The notes beneath the pieces were generated by a model. It was given only the letters and a program-made list of their open reading frames with translations, was not told the origin of the DNA and searched no databases. Source: Branchipolynoe longqiensis (Eukaryota > Annelida > Polychaeta > Phyllodocida > Polynoidae). From it: a DNA stretch of 64,000 nucleotides. The position numbers were made by a program, and so were the translations under genes. Positions within the stretch are counted from its first letter, which is position 1. Every line of letters begins with the position of its first letter. Location: assembly GCA_030323885.1 (NCBI GenBank), contig CM059187.1, forward strand, positions 133,822,029 to 133,886,028, read 5' to 3'. Shown here piece after piece: positions 19,098 to 30,605 of this stretch.

Positions 19098-19433
19098 AAG
19101 ATTGGTTGGTTGTTGGAGTTTTACTGGCAACATCTAAGGTCATATCAGGACGTGTACCGCACTTGTGACAGTGCGCACTCATGGTGATGTCATAGTGCTG
19201 TCCCACTAGGAAATGAGGCTGCCAGCACCATGATGTGATATCCCACTCAGTCACATTATCCAGACACTGAACTAACGAGTCCTGGCCCTATCCTATTAAT
19301 GCTGAGCACCAGGCTAGGAAGCGACAAGTATCAATTTTAAAAGTCATTGGTTTGACTTGACCAAGAACCGAACTCCCGATCTTCCACCCGCGAAGCCAGC
19401 GCTCTATCAATTTGGCCACCGTGCCCGGTCTCG
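19098..19433 (-). mobile_element. SINE-A, full length
   Basis: Tail GGTTGGTTGTTGGAGTTTTA at 19103, whole body, and head ending GGCCACCGTGCCCGGTC. The head carries the variant ending in CGCTCTATCAATTTGGCC. Confidence 0.9.
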
Positions 19434-20340
19434 AAATAAGATACAACACCAACAATCCTATTACACTTTCTTAGCATCACACTCTATAGGCGCCCTTTTT
19501 TATGACAGCATGAACCCATATATCTGGTGGTGTTTAATTCCATATGAAAAGTGTTATTTTAATTCCGTAACGCTCAACTGAAGGCGTCAGTTTCATCTAA
19601 ACATACATAACTGACCAGCATTGAAAACAAGCTCGATCATCCAAACTTACATGCTATGGACAGCATAAACACCCCATAAAAAAAAAAACTAAAAAAAGAT
19701 AACACTGATTTGAGCCATGGCAGTGTTTCTTTTCCCCCTTCAATGCTCGGGGTGTCAATCCCCCATAGACTTCCTATATATGCATGGACCTTTGATTAAC
19801 CATCCACTGCATCTCAATGTGTGAATCGCTCCGACCTCAGCATTGATTTTAAATAGGACCGCTCTTTTCAATGCATTTCCTTTATTTAATACAGTAAATT
19901 ATGTTTAGTTATACAACATTGTAATTAGTGTTGGAATAATTCAACGATAAATAACCAAAGCTCTCCCATGAAAATGAATGAAAGCATAGAGAATTTCTTC
20001 AAATAAAAGTGGGTTTAGTGTTTAGTCGTGACTAACTGAAGAAATAGTACAAAATAGTAATTACTGAAAGTTTAGTCATATTTGCGGGTTTGTTATACAA
20101 AAATAAATAAAAAGGCGGCCCTCATACATTGACTTTTCTTAAAGTTTCTGTGGATTTTCTCAAGTAAATAAGGCTACAGATAAATTATTATTTCAATGTA
20201 AGCTTTTTGAAATAACATCATCTGATAATTGGGGTCTTATAGCCTATCAATATAAATTCGCCCTCATTCTTGCTTGATCATGCCATTCCATTTCTACCAT
20301 TCCCATTATTGTGCAATTATCCTAATTTATCCCCAATCAT
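19434..20340. other. AT-rich unique sequence with a dispersed hairpin repeat
   Basis: Mostly AT-rich DNA without supported genes. The piece 19608-19690 (minus strand) is homologous to 39180-39245 and 37208-37262; its hairpin is at 19629-19648. An A-run lies at 19678-19688. Confidence 0.5.
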
Positions 20341-20640
20341 TGCAATATTTCACATTATGAGAGGCCAGTTTCATTATCCTGACACCAACACAACCTGAAC
20401 ACAATCCTAGTAATCCCCAAACACCGGGGAACGTGGCGACAAGCGTCAGTTTGGTATTGGTTGGTTGTCAGAGTGTTACATCCTGGCAGCACCTAAGGTC
20501 ATATCAGGACGTAATTTGTTGCTAATATATACAGTGTATATTTTCAATTCAACTCGACCTGGGATTCAAGCCCCACAATCTCCTCTCAGGCCGGAGGCGG
20601 ACACTCTACCCACTCCGGCCATCCCATCCGGGTCACTTGT
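20341..20640 (-). mobile_element. SINE-A fragments, rearranged
   Basis: 20345-20445 resembles part of the body in minus sense (CATTATCCTGACACC ... GGGGAACGTGGCGACAAG). 20456-20515 is the tail (GGTTGGTTGTCAGAGTG). 20545-20636 is the head (CTCGACCTGGGATTCAAGCC ... GGCCATCCCATCC). Most of the body is missing between tail and head. Confidence 0.65.
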
Positions 20641-20778
20641 GCTGGTCCCCCCGACGCCTGCCGGATGTGGCGCCCATGTGGCCGGGAGAGGTGCGGACTG
20701 GCGCCCAGTTGTCTCACTCCATGTCGTGGCTGTCACTGTCGATTGTCTTCCCCCGTGTCGGGCGCAATACCAACTGGC

Positions 20779-21174
20779 TTGTCACATGACGTAATCAGTT
20801 GGTCACGTGACATACACCGGCTAGTCATGTGACATACACCGGTTGGTCACGTGACATATACTGGCTGGTCACATGGCATACATCGGCTAGCCACGTGACA
20901 TACGCCGGCTGGTCACGTGACGTACATCGGTTGGTCACGTGACATACACCGACTGGTCACGTGACATACATCAGTTGGTCACGTGACATACACCAGCTGG
21001 TCACATGACGTACATCGGTTGGACACGTGACATACACCGGCTGGTCACGTGACTTATATCAGTTGGTCACGTGACATACACCAGCTGGTCACATGACATA
21101 CATCGGATGGTCAGGTGACATAATTCGGCTGGTCACGTGACGTACATCGGTTGGTCGCGTGCCACCACTCACAC
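20779..21174. repeat. 22-bp tandem array of E-box / CLEAR-type palindromes
   Basis: Eighteen units start at 20779 and then every 22 bp to 21153 with no insertion or deletion. The unit is GGTCACGTGACATACACCGG plus CT or TT. Nine units keep the full palindrome GTCACGTGAC and two more keep the CACGTG core; the rest have one or two changes there (for example GTCACATGAC). Units partly alternate between ACACCGGCTG and ACATCGGTTG spacers, suggesting a 44-bp dimer. The site matches the bHLH-zip (USF, MITF/TFEB-type) consensus; binding is inference. Confidence 0.9.
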
Positions 21175-21342
21175 GACATGCTGTGGTGAGCAGCAGTGGA
21201 GCGTTTAATTAATGCATTATGTTGTTGAATAACAAAAGCTTTACGTCCTTAGTATACGATTCAGGGCAGTATGCCCCAGGGGCCATGAGCCCTCTCCTCC
21301 CTCCACCACCTCCCCTTCCCCGCCATGCCCAATAATTTTAAA
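21175..21342. other. Unique sequence between array and MITE
   Basis: Short unique stretch containing ATTAATGCATTATG and a C/T-rich tract; nothing else was seen. Confidence 0.4.
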
Positions 21343-21344
21343 TA

Positions 21345-21539
21345 CAGCAAAACCTCTCTAAATAGAACGACCATGGAACCGACTTTAAATGGTCCATTTA
21401 TGGAGGTGGTCGGTTTAGAAAGTTGTTGTTACCGTTACAATTGTATTTATGTATGGGCGATCATTTGGGACCCAAATACAGCGATCGATATAGGGGAGTG
21501 GTCGATATGTGGAGGTGGTCGGTTAGAAAGGTTTTACTG
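21345..21539. mobile_element. Pogo/Tigger-like MITE, 195 bp
   Basis: Ends CAGCAAAACCTCTCTAAATA and (inverse) GGTTAGAAAGGTTTTACTG. TA flanks both sides (21343-21344 and 21540-21541), matching the TA target site of Tc1/mariner/pogo transposons. CAGTNNAACCTCTNTAA-type ends are typical of Tigger-like elements (family knowledge). No transposase frame is present. Confidence 0.75.
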
Positions 21540-21745
21540 TATTTGAAAAATTGAAAATGTCAGGCTTCACTCGTCCTAGTATTTACTTGACAATGTCAAG
21601 TAAATACTAATATATAATTAGTCAAATATATATTATTTTTCAATTCACATATCTCCGATGACCTATTCTCCTGTCGTCGGCAATAATCATCTTCGTGCAT
21701 TAATGCTTAATAGTCATGAATCATCCTATAGCAATAACAAAAAGG

Positions 21746-22070
21746 TACCGGACGTGGTGGTCGAATCGGTAGAGTGCAGTCCTCGCTTGAGGGAGATCGA
21801 GAGTTCAATTCCTGGTAGAGTCAGACCAATGACTTATGAAATTGATACTTCCTAGCATGGAGCTTGGCATTTATAGGAACGTCAAGGACTGGTTGGCTCA
21901 GTGTCAGGATAATGTGACTAAGTGGGACATCGGTCATGGTGCTGGTGGCCTGATTTCCCAGTGGGGTAGCACTATGAAGTCACCATGAGTATGCACTGTC
22001 AAAAGTCAGCATCCATCCTGATATGACCTTATATGTTGCAATGATGTAAAACTCCAACAACCAACCAACT
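21746..22070 (+). mobile_element. SINE-A, full length
   Basis: Head ACCGGACGTGGTGGTCGAAT at 21748 with a diverged B box (GAGTTCAATTCC), complete body, and tail AAACTCCAACAACCAACCAA. Confidence 0.9.
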
Positions 22071-22109
22071 AATCATATAGAAATATCATCATGCTAGGAT
22101 TTCAGTCAG

Positions 22110-22215
22110 CGAAGACCTGTACCCTGGCCATGAGTTCAACACCCCCATCCCGTTTTGGTAGATCATGCTATTCGAATCCCCCGTTTTTTAAACCCTTGCC
22201 GAGTCAAGCCAATTG
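22110..22215 (+). mobile_element. SINE-A head fragment
   Basis: CCCGTTTTGGTAGATCATGC and GCCGAGTCAAGCCAAT match the head. The B box is degraded and no body follows. Confidence 0.5.
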
Positions 22216-22810
22216 TAAAGACTAGGTCTCCATGCAGTAAAGTTGAATCCTTCCTCCAACTAATAGATTTAGCACTTGTCGTGGTCACCAGTATGTAAAG
22301 TATATGGCTCGAAGCTGTGGTTGTGTAGGCAGGCTATAGTGAAATCAATACAGACAAAGAGAAAGGAAGAGTATAAAGTGTGAAAGAAGAGAGAGAGTCA
22401 AGCCCTCTGGTTCATTATGTATATGGTACATGGATTCAGTGTAGAGTATTACCCCACCCTATTCCCCCAATGGGAAACAAGCATTCTTAGCTCTACCAAT
22501 AGAGATCCAGCGTTCCTGGTCCCCATGGTTACCAGTGATCTGCCCACCACCACCAAGCTGTGTGGCTCCCCTGGCCACCACCTGACTTGAGCCTGAGTGT
22601 GGTAGGACTGGCAGAGAGGGGGGGGGGGGAGGGGGTAGGCTCTGAGTGCCCCTTACACACAGCCCTGCCAGCACCACCATGTCTATTTACATCTCACTCA
22701 GGCACCACCAGCACCTACATATACACATACATGCACCTGGTCATGTATACCCGATCAATAATAGAACATGTGCATTCCCCCACCAATGCATTAAATGGGA
22801 ATATTTTACA
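22216..22810. other. Unique sequence, nothing recognised
   Basis: Contains an AGAGAAAGGAAGAG purine stretch (22360-22398) and a G-run near 22619-22633. No supported gene was seen. Confidence 0.4.
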
Positions 22811-22814
22811 CAAT

Positions 22815-22950
22815 GACTTAGAAATTGATAGTTCTCGCTATCTAGCCTGGCATTTGACATTACTTGGCTCGGAAAAGGAGCAGCGGAATGAAGAATACCA
22901 ATAGTCCGCGATGGATAAATTCCACAGCTTATTCAGCAAATATACCCACA
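22815..22950 (+). mobile_element. SINE-A form-B tail copy, head missing
   Basis: GACTTAGAAATTGATAGTTC, then TAGCCTGGCATTTGACATTA, then GGAGCAGCGGAATGAAGAAT and a final TTATTCAGCAAATATACCC. The order is that of the short SINE-A form. Confidence 0.65.
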
Positions 22951-23355
22951 AAAATAGCAATAAAGGAATGTGACTGTGTTAATGCATCCCCCGTATCATT
23001 TCGTAGTGGTTCTGCATGCAGTAATTCTCCAATTTCTTCTTTGTATCCCCTGCATCATAAATGTATGCATACACATTGGTGCTATAGCTAAAAGCATTTG
23101 AGAATTAAAAATACAAGCCTGAGAGATCGTGGGGAAAAGAAATGGGCTATTAAAGTATATATATATTGATAAATAGCATGCATCGATAGAAACATAATAT
23201 AGTTGTTTCGTGGTTTAGAGATATTGGTCAAATATTGTGCGGCACAATTGATTGCAGTTTGGGTACTTTAACTGAGCGAGATTATGAGCAATTATGATCG
23301 ATTTAAAATTGTATGGATGCAACTTCCCCTTTTCTTTTGTTGTTTAGTATTTAAT
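22951..23355. other. AT-rich unique sequence, nothing recognised
   Basis: A short TA tract lies at about 23157-23166. No other feature was seen. Confidence 0.4.
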
Positions 23356-23357
23356 AA

Positions 23358-23704
23358 CCAGACGAAATGGCCTAATGAGTTGAGCGTCCATCTCTTATGT
23401 TGGTAGATCGTGGGATTTGAAACCACGGGTTCGAATCCTGGTCAAGTCAAAGCAATGACTTAAAAATTGATACGTGTCGCTTCCTAGCCAGGCACTCGGC
23501 ATTATTAGGATATGGCAAGGATTGGTTGGCTCAGTGTCAGGATAATGTGACTGAGTGTGATATCAGGTCATGGTTTGGTGGCCTGGTCGCCCAGTGGGGC
23601 ATCACTATAATGTCGCCCTGAGTGCACACTGTCACAAGTCGGTGCCCATCCTGATATGACCTTAGATATTGCCAGGAGGTAAAACTCCAACAACCAACCA
23701 ACCA
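23358..23704 (+). mobile_element. SINE-A, full length
   Basis: Complete copy: head CCAGACGAAATGGCCTAATG, B box GGGTTCGAATCC (about 23428-23439), body, and tail AACTCCAACAACCAACCAAC. A good reference copy for the family. Confidence 0.92.
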
Positions 23705-24544
23705 ACTTACAGACTCCTCTTCTAGGTGCCGTCAGTATTTCGCATTGTGCTGCACCGGAAGTTCACCTTCTGCTTGAGTAAGGATGGGAACTGGTTTCTG
23801 GGGGGCGGGGGGGTCCGACTGAAAGGCCGACCTGATGGGGCTAACAGGACGGGGCTTACCGGACTGACTTTGCTGACCCAGGACCGACCAAGTTTAAATT
23901 AATGCCTTTTTGTTATTACTAATAGTCAGCGTCCAAAATAAGTGGTAAGATATTCATAAATATACATTTTATCACCATAGCATGTTCATGAGGCTGTCAA
24001 TTATAAATAAAGTAGCAACAGGTAATTCAATTCGGTCAGCTCAATTGTCTTTTCGCCTTGTGGCATCTGAAAACTCCATGAAACACTACCTCCATTAATG
24101 GATGTAAACTGTATTAATTTGAGGTAGATTTTGTAGAATTGCAATTCATGGCGATAAAGGATATATTTATCAATATCTTATGACTTAATTTGGATGCTGA
24201 GTCTTAATAAGAACGAAACGGCATTCATTTAAAGTTCCGTGTCTGGCGTGAAACACACCAGACAGGTAGACTGTGTATATGCAGCCGTACAATTCTTAGC
24301 AGTCCATTCAATTCGGTGCTGTCTCCTAATGACTCTGATTGGGTAGTTGCTCATTAGAAGGTGCTGGTGTTTATACTCCCGGCACGTACACGACTTCCGG
24401 TCGGGCAGTGACCAGTCACCAGGGCCCTTCACCACTCACACCCCTCCATCCCTCTCCCATCTTCCACACTAACCCACCCAACCACCCCACCTCCATCTCG
24501 AAGTGGGCAATTACATCTAACAGAATAGCGTAAGGACTGACAGG
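23705..24544. other. Unique sequence, nothing recognised
   Basis: Includes a short G-run (about 23800-23815) and a CT-rich stretch (24430-24495). No tRNA boxes, terminal repeats or credible frame were seen. Confidence 0.4.
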
Positions 24545-24645
24545 GTTTAAGTGTCAGTATTATACTGTCACTAAGAGAGATGTCCTGTTATCCTACCGAG
24601 GGCATGGTACCTCATTGAGGTATCACTATGAAGCCGCCAGGAGTG
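24545..24645 (+). mobile_element. Degenerate SINE-A body fragment
   Basis: GTGTCAGTATTATACTGTCA and CACTATGAAGCCGCCAGGAG resemble the SINE-A body with many changes. Confidence 0.35.
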
Positions 24646-24740
24646 CTGGTCCAATGCTGCTCCAATGCATACAGCATGTGAGCATGCACACCTAGTAGCC
24701 AATGGTTGCCACTGTCGGGGTGTCCTCAAGTCCCTTTCTA

Positions 24741-24820
24741 ACACCAACTCACACCCACTCACACCCACTCACACCCACTCACACCCACTCACACCCACTC
24801 ACACCCACTCACACCCACAC
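24741..24820. repeat. CTCACACCCA tandem repeat
   Basis: About seven perfect 10-bp units of ACTCACACCC. Thr/His/Ser/Pro open frames across it are artefacts. Confidence 0.9.
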
Positions 24821-24874
24821 ACTTACACTGTCTCCCCAAACTCCAATACCTACCCTGCGCACACCGGCTGCAGT

Positions 24875-25162
24875 GACTGAATCGGTCAAGCGGAGGCCTC
24901 CTGTGTGGGAGATCGGGAGTTCGATTCCCGGTTGAGTCAAACCAAATGACTTACAAAAGTGTTACTTGTTGCTTCCTAGCCTGGTGCTCAGTATTGATAG
25001 GATAGGGCAAGGACTGGTTAGCAAGCTCAGTGTCAGGATAATGTGACTAAGTGAGATATCGGTTCATGGTTCTGCCGGCCTGATTTCCTAGTTAGCCAGC
25101 ACTATATACTCATCCTGATATGACCTTAGATGTTGACAGGACTAAAACTGCAACAACCAACC
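24875..25162 (+). mobile_element. SINE-A, near full length
   Basis: Head ACTGAATCGGTCAAGCGGAG, B box GAGTTCGATTCC at about 24915, and body with a small deletion near 25105. The tail is AACTGCAACAACCAACC. Confidence 0.85.
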
Positions 25163-25164
25163 TT

Positions 25165-26085
25165 CACACACTCTCCTTGTTTCGCTGCCTGTTGTCACCA
25201 CCAGGTGGCGTTCAGTCCCCATCCCCACCACCCCATCCCCTACCCCCACGTCCCGGCAGCACCTCCTCCTCCAGGGTGGGCACTGACCCTCCACCAAGGG
25301 GGGCAAGGGGGAGTGTGATGGAGGGGGTTGCACACTAATCACGTTGTCCACACCGGTCACTGTTAATAATGTTGGGAATCTAATTAAAGCCCAGCTGCAT
25401 TGATCAGCGCTCACCGTCGTATTGCATTAGCGCTTAGTCATCCCAACTGATTACTTCACACCACCGCTATTGACTACGCCAGCGCCACCTACGCTCCAAA
25501 CTTCTTGTGAGCTGAAGACAAACAACAATATAAAATATATAAAAAGTGTAAAGCCTAAAAGTTAGTTTTGTTTTAATGTTTAAAGCCAACCGAAACTACT
25601 ACCACACAAAAAAAAAAAAATAAGAAAAAAGAAACAGCACAAATTGGGACCGGAAACGCCCTTAGAGCCGACCCTAGGGTAGAGTTGAGTTATATTGACA
25701 CTTGAATTCTTTATGGTAATTTGAGTTGCCCCCCGAGGTTGTCAGGCCGGGGCACCGAAGAACCTATTGTTGTCCAGCATACTCAAGAACGCCCATCGGC
25801 AACGCCTCGGCTAATTCCGGCCGGAAGGCAGCGCGGGACTGTGGTGTGGAGCAGGAGTGGAGACGTATCACTAGATGACTGCGCCATGGCAACGGGAGGG
25901 TGTGGAGGGTGTGTAGGGGGAGGGGTGGAGGTCTCACTAACCTGTAATGGTACAAGCCCTGGGGAGACCTGTATGGCAGTGTTATAGCGCTGCGATACAG
26001 AGGGCGAGCCTGAGTGAATTGTTAGTTCTGAAGTAGATGCAGCGGGCCCTCATTGAATTATGGCGGCCTGGTAAAGGGGCACTCA
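25165..26085. other. Unique sequence, GC-rich in parts
   Basis: C-rich at 25200-25320, A-run at 25605-25620, GC-rich at 25720-25970. No gene was recognised. Frames on both strands overlap and have no domain signature. Confidence 0.4.
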
Positions 26086-26089
26086 GTGA

Positions 26090-27780
26090 ATTATAGCGCT
26101 GCGAGACAGTGGGCTGGTGATTACTGAATGGTGGTGTGGTGGTGCTTACTGAATAGTGGTGCGGTAGGACGGTGGGTGGTGCTTACTTAATGGTGGTGTG
26201 GCGGTGCTTACTGAATGGTGGTGTGGTAGGATGGCGGGTGGTGCTTACTGAATGATGGGATGGTGGTGCTTACTGAATGGTGGTGTGATGGTGCTTACTG
26301 AATGGTGGTGTAGCAGGATGGTGGTTGGTGCTTACTGAATGGTGGTGTGGTGGTGCTTACTGAATGGTGGTGTGGTAGGACGATGGGTGGTGCCTACTGA
26401 ATGGTGGTGTAGCAGGATGGTGGGAGGTGCTTACTGAATGGGGTATGGTAGGATGGTGTGTGGTGCTTACTGAATGGTGGTGTGGCAGAACGATGGGTGG
26501 TGCTTACTAAATGGGGGGATTACTGAATTGTGGTGTGGTATGATGGCGTTTGGTGCTTACTGATTGGTGGTGTGGCATGACAATGGGTGGTGCTTACTGA
26601 ATGGGGTGTTGTAGTGGGGTGGTGCTTACTGAATGGTGGTGTGGCAGGATGATGGGGGTGTGGTAGTGGGAGGCTGATGATTACTGAATGGTGGTGTGGT
26701 AGGATGGTGTGTGGTGCTTACTGAATGATGGTGTGGTAGGATGGAAGTGGTGCTTACTGAATGGTGGTGTGGTAGGATGGTGGGTGGTGGTTACTGAATG
26801 GTGGTGTGACATGATGGATGGGAGTGCTTACTGAATACTGGTGTGGTAGGACGGGTGGGGGATGGGGCTAAGGGAATGGTTGTGGGCATTACTGAATGGT
26901 GGTGTTACAGGAGAGTGAGTGATTCTTACTGAATGGTGGTGTGGCAGGACAGTGGAGTGGTGCTTACTGAATGCTGGTGTGACAGGACATTGGGCGGTGC
27001 TTACTGAATGGTGGTGTGGAAGGATGGTGGATGGGGCTTACTGAATGGTGGTGTGGCAGAATGCTGAATTGAGCTTACTGAATGGTGGTGTGGCCGGATC
27101 CTTGGGGTGGGGCTTACGAAATGATGGTGGGACTTATTGAATGGTGGCGTTACAGGGCAATGGGTGATGTTTCCTGAATTGTGATGTGGCAGGATGGTGG
27201 GTGGTGCTTACTGAATGGTGGTGTGGCAGGATGGATGGGGTGCTTATTGAATGGTGGTGTGACAGGATATTCGGTTGTGCTCACTGAATGGTGGGGTTGC
27301 AGGACAGTGTTGGTGCTTACTGAATGGCGGTGTTACAGGACAGGGGTGATGCTTTCTGAATGTTAGTGTTCCAGGACAGGGAATGATGCTTACTGAATGT
27401 TAACGCTACAGGACAAGGAATGGTGCCTACGGATTTGTAATGTTACAGGACAGTGGGATGTGACTTGCTGTTCGATATTTTTCAGGACATGAGGTGGCAC
27501 TGATTGAAAGGTGGTGTTGCAGGACAGACGGTGGTGGTTACTGAATCTTACTGGATCGCGCTTACTGAATATAGTGCGATTATAGGATAGTGGGTGGTGC
27601 TTACGGGATTGTAGTGTTACAGGATAAGGGGTGGTGATATAACTGAACGCGAGTGTTACAGGACAGGGCTGGTGTTTACTGAAAGCTAGTGTTCTTACAT
27701 GACAAAGGCTGGTGCTTACTGAATGGTGGTGTTAGAGGATATGTGGTGGACCTGATTGGGTGATAGCCTTACTGGTCCTT
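26090..27780. repeat. GGTGCTTACTGAATGGTGGT minisatellite
   Basis: Roughly 40 irregular units with core GGTGCTTACTGAATGGTGGT and a variable spacer (GTGGTAGGATGGTGG or CAGGACA-type). Units are fairly alike up to about 26800 and degenerate towards 27780. In-frame stops are frequent and no coding is implied. Confidence 0.9.
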
Positions 27781-28140
27781 CTTGAACTGTAGACAAGGGA
27801 TGTCATCATTCTTCTGTACCACTAGAAGAATTATAGCACTGCAACCCAGGGGGTGGCCCTCATTAAAATGTCAGGACAAAATATGGTGGTTATTGAAATA
27901 TAGCACTACAAGACAGCAATCATTAGAAATCTCATTAACTTTAAATGAAAATTGACTTCTGCACATACAAAATATGAATAACATGTACAGAGTATTCGGG
28001 TAATTGTTGGGCTTAAAAATACAGATAATATATTACCAGCATAGAAAATCATTCAAATGTCAGTTAGATGCTGTAGTTGTCAGATTTGAGGTTTTTTAAC
28101 AGATTAATTGTTTACTTATTTGGTTGAGTAAGTACAAGAA
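27781..28140. other. AT-rich unique sequence, nothing recognised
   Basis: The minisatellite fades into unique sequence here; no further feature was seen. Confidence 0.4.
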
Positions 28141-28141
28141 C

Positions 28142-28490
28142 TGGTATGCAGGTATTGCAGGTATTGCAGGTATAGCAATACCTCAGGGAGTTTAACATCC
28201 CTGCCCTGCAGAGTTGTAAACCACTGCCTTGTGGTACAGGTTCTTAACAGAACCGAAGGCTAAGGGAGCAAACCCTAAACAGAAAATGATGTCACTGTGG
28301 CAGCATTAAGGGCGGTTGATGTATGGAACTCCCAACATCTCCCGACCAGCCACTGCAGGGACAAATAGTTTTGCGCCTGTCCTGACATGTTCTTGCTGGT
28401 GTGAAACCTCTATTTGCTGCCCTAGAGAGTGCCGCTGGTAACTTGCAAAAGCCAGCAGCACTTCAAAACTTTTGCAGGCAACTTTCATGA
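28142..28490 (+). mobile_element. LINE chimera 2, 5' segment (head)
   Basis: Same 345-bp segment as 6256-6605, starting GGTATGCAGGTATTGCAGGT and ending CAACTTTCATGA. The reverse complement again carries the MKVACKSFEVLLAFASYQRH-type open frame, conserved in sense with the other copies. Confidence 0.65.
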
Positions 28491-28605
28491 TTAAGACCGA
28501 CTCATGGACGCAACTCTCATAGCAGAGAGCTAAATGGAGAGCGGCAGTCAAGTAATGAAAGCAGTCTTTGTCGCATCACCACCGACAGCATGATGATGAT
28601 GAAGT
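28491..28605 (+). pseudogene. LINE chimera 2, LINE family 1 3' tail
   Basis: Begins TTAAGACCGACTCATGGACG, corresponding to about 16437 of the longer copy, and ends with the GACAGCATGATGATGATG tail. Only the last 20 or so codons and the 3' untranslated end are present. The junction with the head has a few bases of overlap (ATTA). Confidence 0.75.
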
Positions 28606-28940
28606 ACAATAACTCTGTCAGCACGATGATTTAAAGGGACATGTACAGTAAAAGTAGTGAGCTCTATGGTGTTTGTGGTACACTCGGTCAACAACTCAAG
28701 AGTCTAATCCTACAAAAGCTAGAGTAATTCTATTATAGGTGAGCACTGGTGAAGATAACACTCTGGAATTATCACTGAAGAAGTCAAATATTTAGCACCA
28801 ACTATTCCACATTACCCTAACTCTGGTCATTAGCTTTTACATCTGCATCGCCTCGTGAAAGCATTGCATTTTCTAAACCAATTTATTTTGGTAAATGTTA
28901 CTGCTGAAGTGTCATGAAAGGATTTAATTTTCAAAACCAT
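28606..28940. other. Unique AT-rich sequence
   Basis: The right part (from about 28880) may be older MITE-1 sequence in minus sense (TTACTGCTGAAG). Nothing else was seen. Confidence 0.4.
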
Positions 28941-28944
28941 GTTT

Positions 28945-29112
28945 TTGCTTAACTGTTACTGCTGAAGGAAGCCGATGGTGTCGGAATTTCGATGTGCATT
29001 CCGAAATTATATTAGCATGTTTTCATTTAAATATCTGTAAATATTAAACTTTCAAAATAAAAGTTACTTCAAACTAAAATTACTCCAAACTAAATCTCGA
29101 TTATCACGATTA
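28945..29112 (-). mobile_element. MITE-1 partial copy, inverted against the next
   Basis: Minus-sense blocks ACTGTTACTGCTGAAGGAAG, TTAGCATGTTTTCATTTAAA and AAAAGTTACTTCAAACTAAA in family order. It abuts a plus-strand copy, repeating the inverted-pair layout of 810-1514. Confidence 0.65.
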
Positions 29113-29467
29113 ATTCAAGTTGCATAGTCCGATGGTTTTTTGTTTCTGCCATTTTTCTGAGATAATTATAGTAAATCGATTCTTATCACTAACTGTACTT
29201 TATTTTGAAGTAACTTTCTTTTAAATAGCTACGTTTTGAGATATTTAAATTTCAAATACATTAAATTAATTTTGAAACATACATCCAAACTCTGACACCA
29301 TATGCTTCAGCAGTAACAGGTTCTATTCAATTGACTCAGTATTCTCTTCTTTGTGGCAACAAATACATAATAAGTGCATCATTATCCAAATTAAATATGT
29401 AGAATCAATTCTAGATAATTGTTTTGGTTTCAAGAATTTGATCCTTCATCGGAATATGCAGCTTTAA
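29113..29467 (+). mobile_element. MITE-1 copy, near full length
   Basis: Left end CAAGTTGCATAGTCCGATGG, right end CATCGGAATATGCAGCTTTAA. All internal blocks are present. A good reference copy for the family. Confidence 0.85.
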
Positions 29468-30124
29468 ATATAGTTATCTAACTGAAAAGGGAGGTGAACT
29501 CAAAACTATCAGACTGTGCAATTTGAATAAATCTGTCCCAGCAATTTTTGTCTTTCTCTGTAAGTGCCATACAATCCATCAGAGAATATTCTACTGCAGT
29601 GTAGTGAAGGGTCCTGTGGCAGCCAATGACCTACACAACAATCGAACAGCATCCCTCTCTCCCTCCCTCCCTCGATTTACTTAAAGAGTGAGTGTCACTC
29701 TGTGGGATCGCCATCATCACAGAGTCCTTTTAGTGAGCTAAGTGAATTTAATTTAGAAAGAGTGTCTTCAAAGATGCGCGAATGAATCGTATATCACATT
29801 GGGTGTCAACGTTGGAGGTTTTAATTACTTCAGGAATGTGTAATGTGATTGAATGCTGGCACTTTCTTTCTTTGTTTTTTGCTTTTATTTTGCTTGCTCA
29901 CTTTTCGATGGATGGGAGTTGGTGAGAAATGGCAAGTCTATTTGGAATTGAGAAAGTTAGGAAATAAGTGACCGGTACAATAGACAATTCCTCTATTATC
30001 TTGATTCATGTTTTTCTCTCCAATAAAATGCTCTTCTTTCATTCTTGCAGCGATGTAAATTCTAGTTGATTTACGTAGGCGAGACAGCGCTCAAGTGAAT
30101 TCATAATGACTGAATGAGTGATTC
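29468..30124. other. AT-rich unique sequence, nothing recognised
   Basis: CTCCCTCCCTCCCT tract at about 29652-29671. No supported feature otherwise. Confidence 0.4.
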
Positions 30125-30523
30125 ATGGTTGTACGTTCTAGCAGCATCTGAGGTCCTATCAGGATAGGTACCGAAGTGGCACCGTGTGCACGCCTGGCAG
30201 ATTTATAGTGCTGTCCCATTGAGATACGGCGCTGTGTGAATTATGGTACGATATCTCACTCAACCACATTATCCTGATTCTTAGCCATCAGTATATCCTA
30301 GTAATCAGTGCCAAAGAAGTCAGCGAGAAGTGACTATAGATAAGTATTTATGTTGTCTTTGCCGGGAATCGAATCCATCACCTTATACAATTTGTGGTTT
30401 TTACTGTTCATAGTGCTCATTAGTCATTGCTTTGACTCGGCCAGGGTTCAAACCCGAATTTAGAATCCCATGAGATGTCAAACTGGATGTGGGTTTTTCA
30501 ACGCATTCAGCCATCCCATCTGG
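30125..30523 (-). mobile_element. SINE-A, diverged
   Basis: Minus-strand body (GGTCCTATCAGGATAGGTAC ... ACATTATCCTGATTCTTAGC), then extra sequence (30345-30410), then the head region with CGGCCAGGGTTCAAACCCG and CAGCCATCCCATCTGG. Confidence 0.7.
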
Positions 30524-30605
30524 TTAGCCAACAATGCACCGCTAGGCTATTTAATATAGCAGAGCCTCTTATATAAGATGATGTGCTTGTAGTGTTGCTG
30601 TACCA

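Noticed and set aside
20779..21174. CRISPR-like reading of the 22-bp palindromic array
   Set aside because: Units abut with alternating spacers of nearly constant sequence; no unique spacers, no cas genes, and metazoan context.
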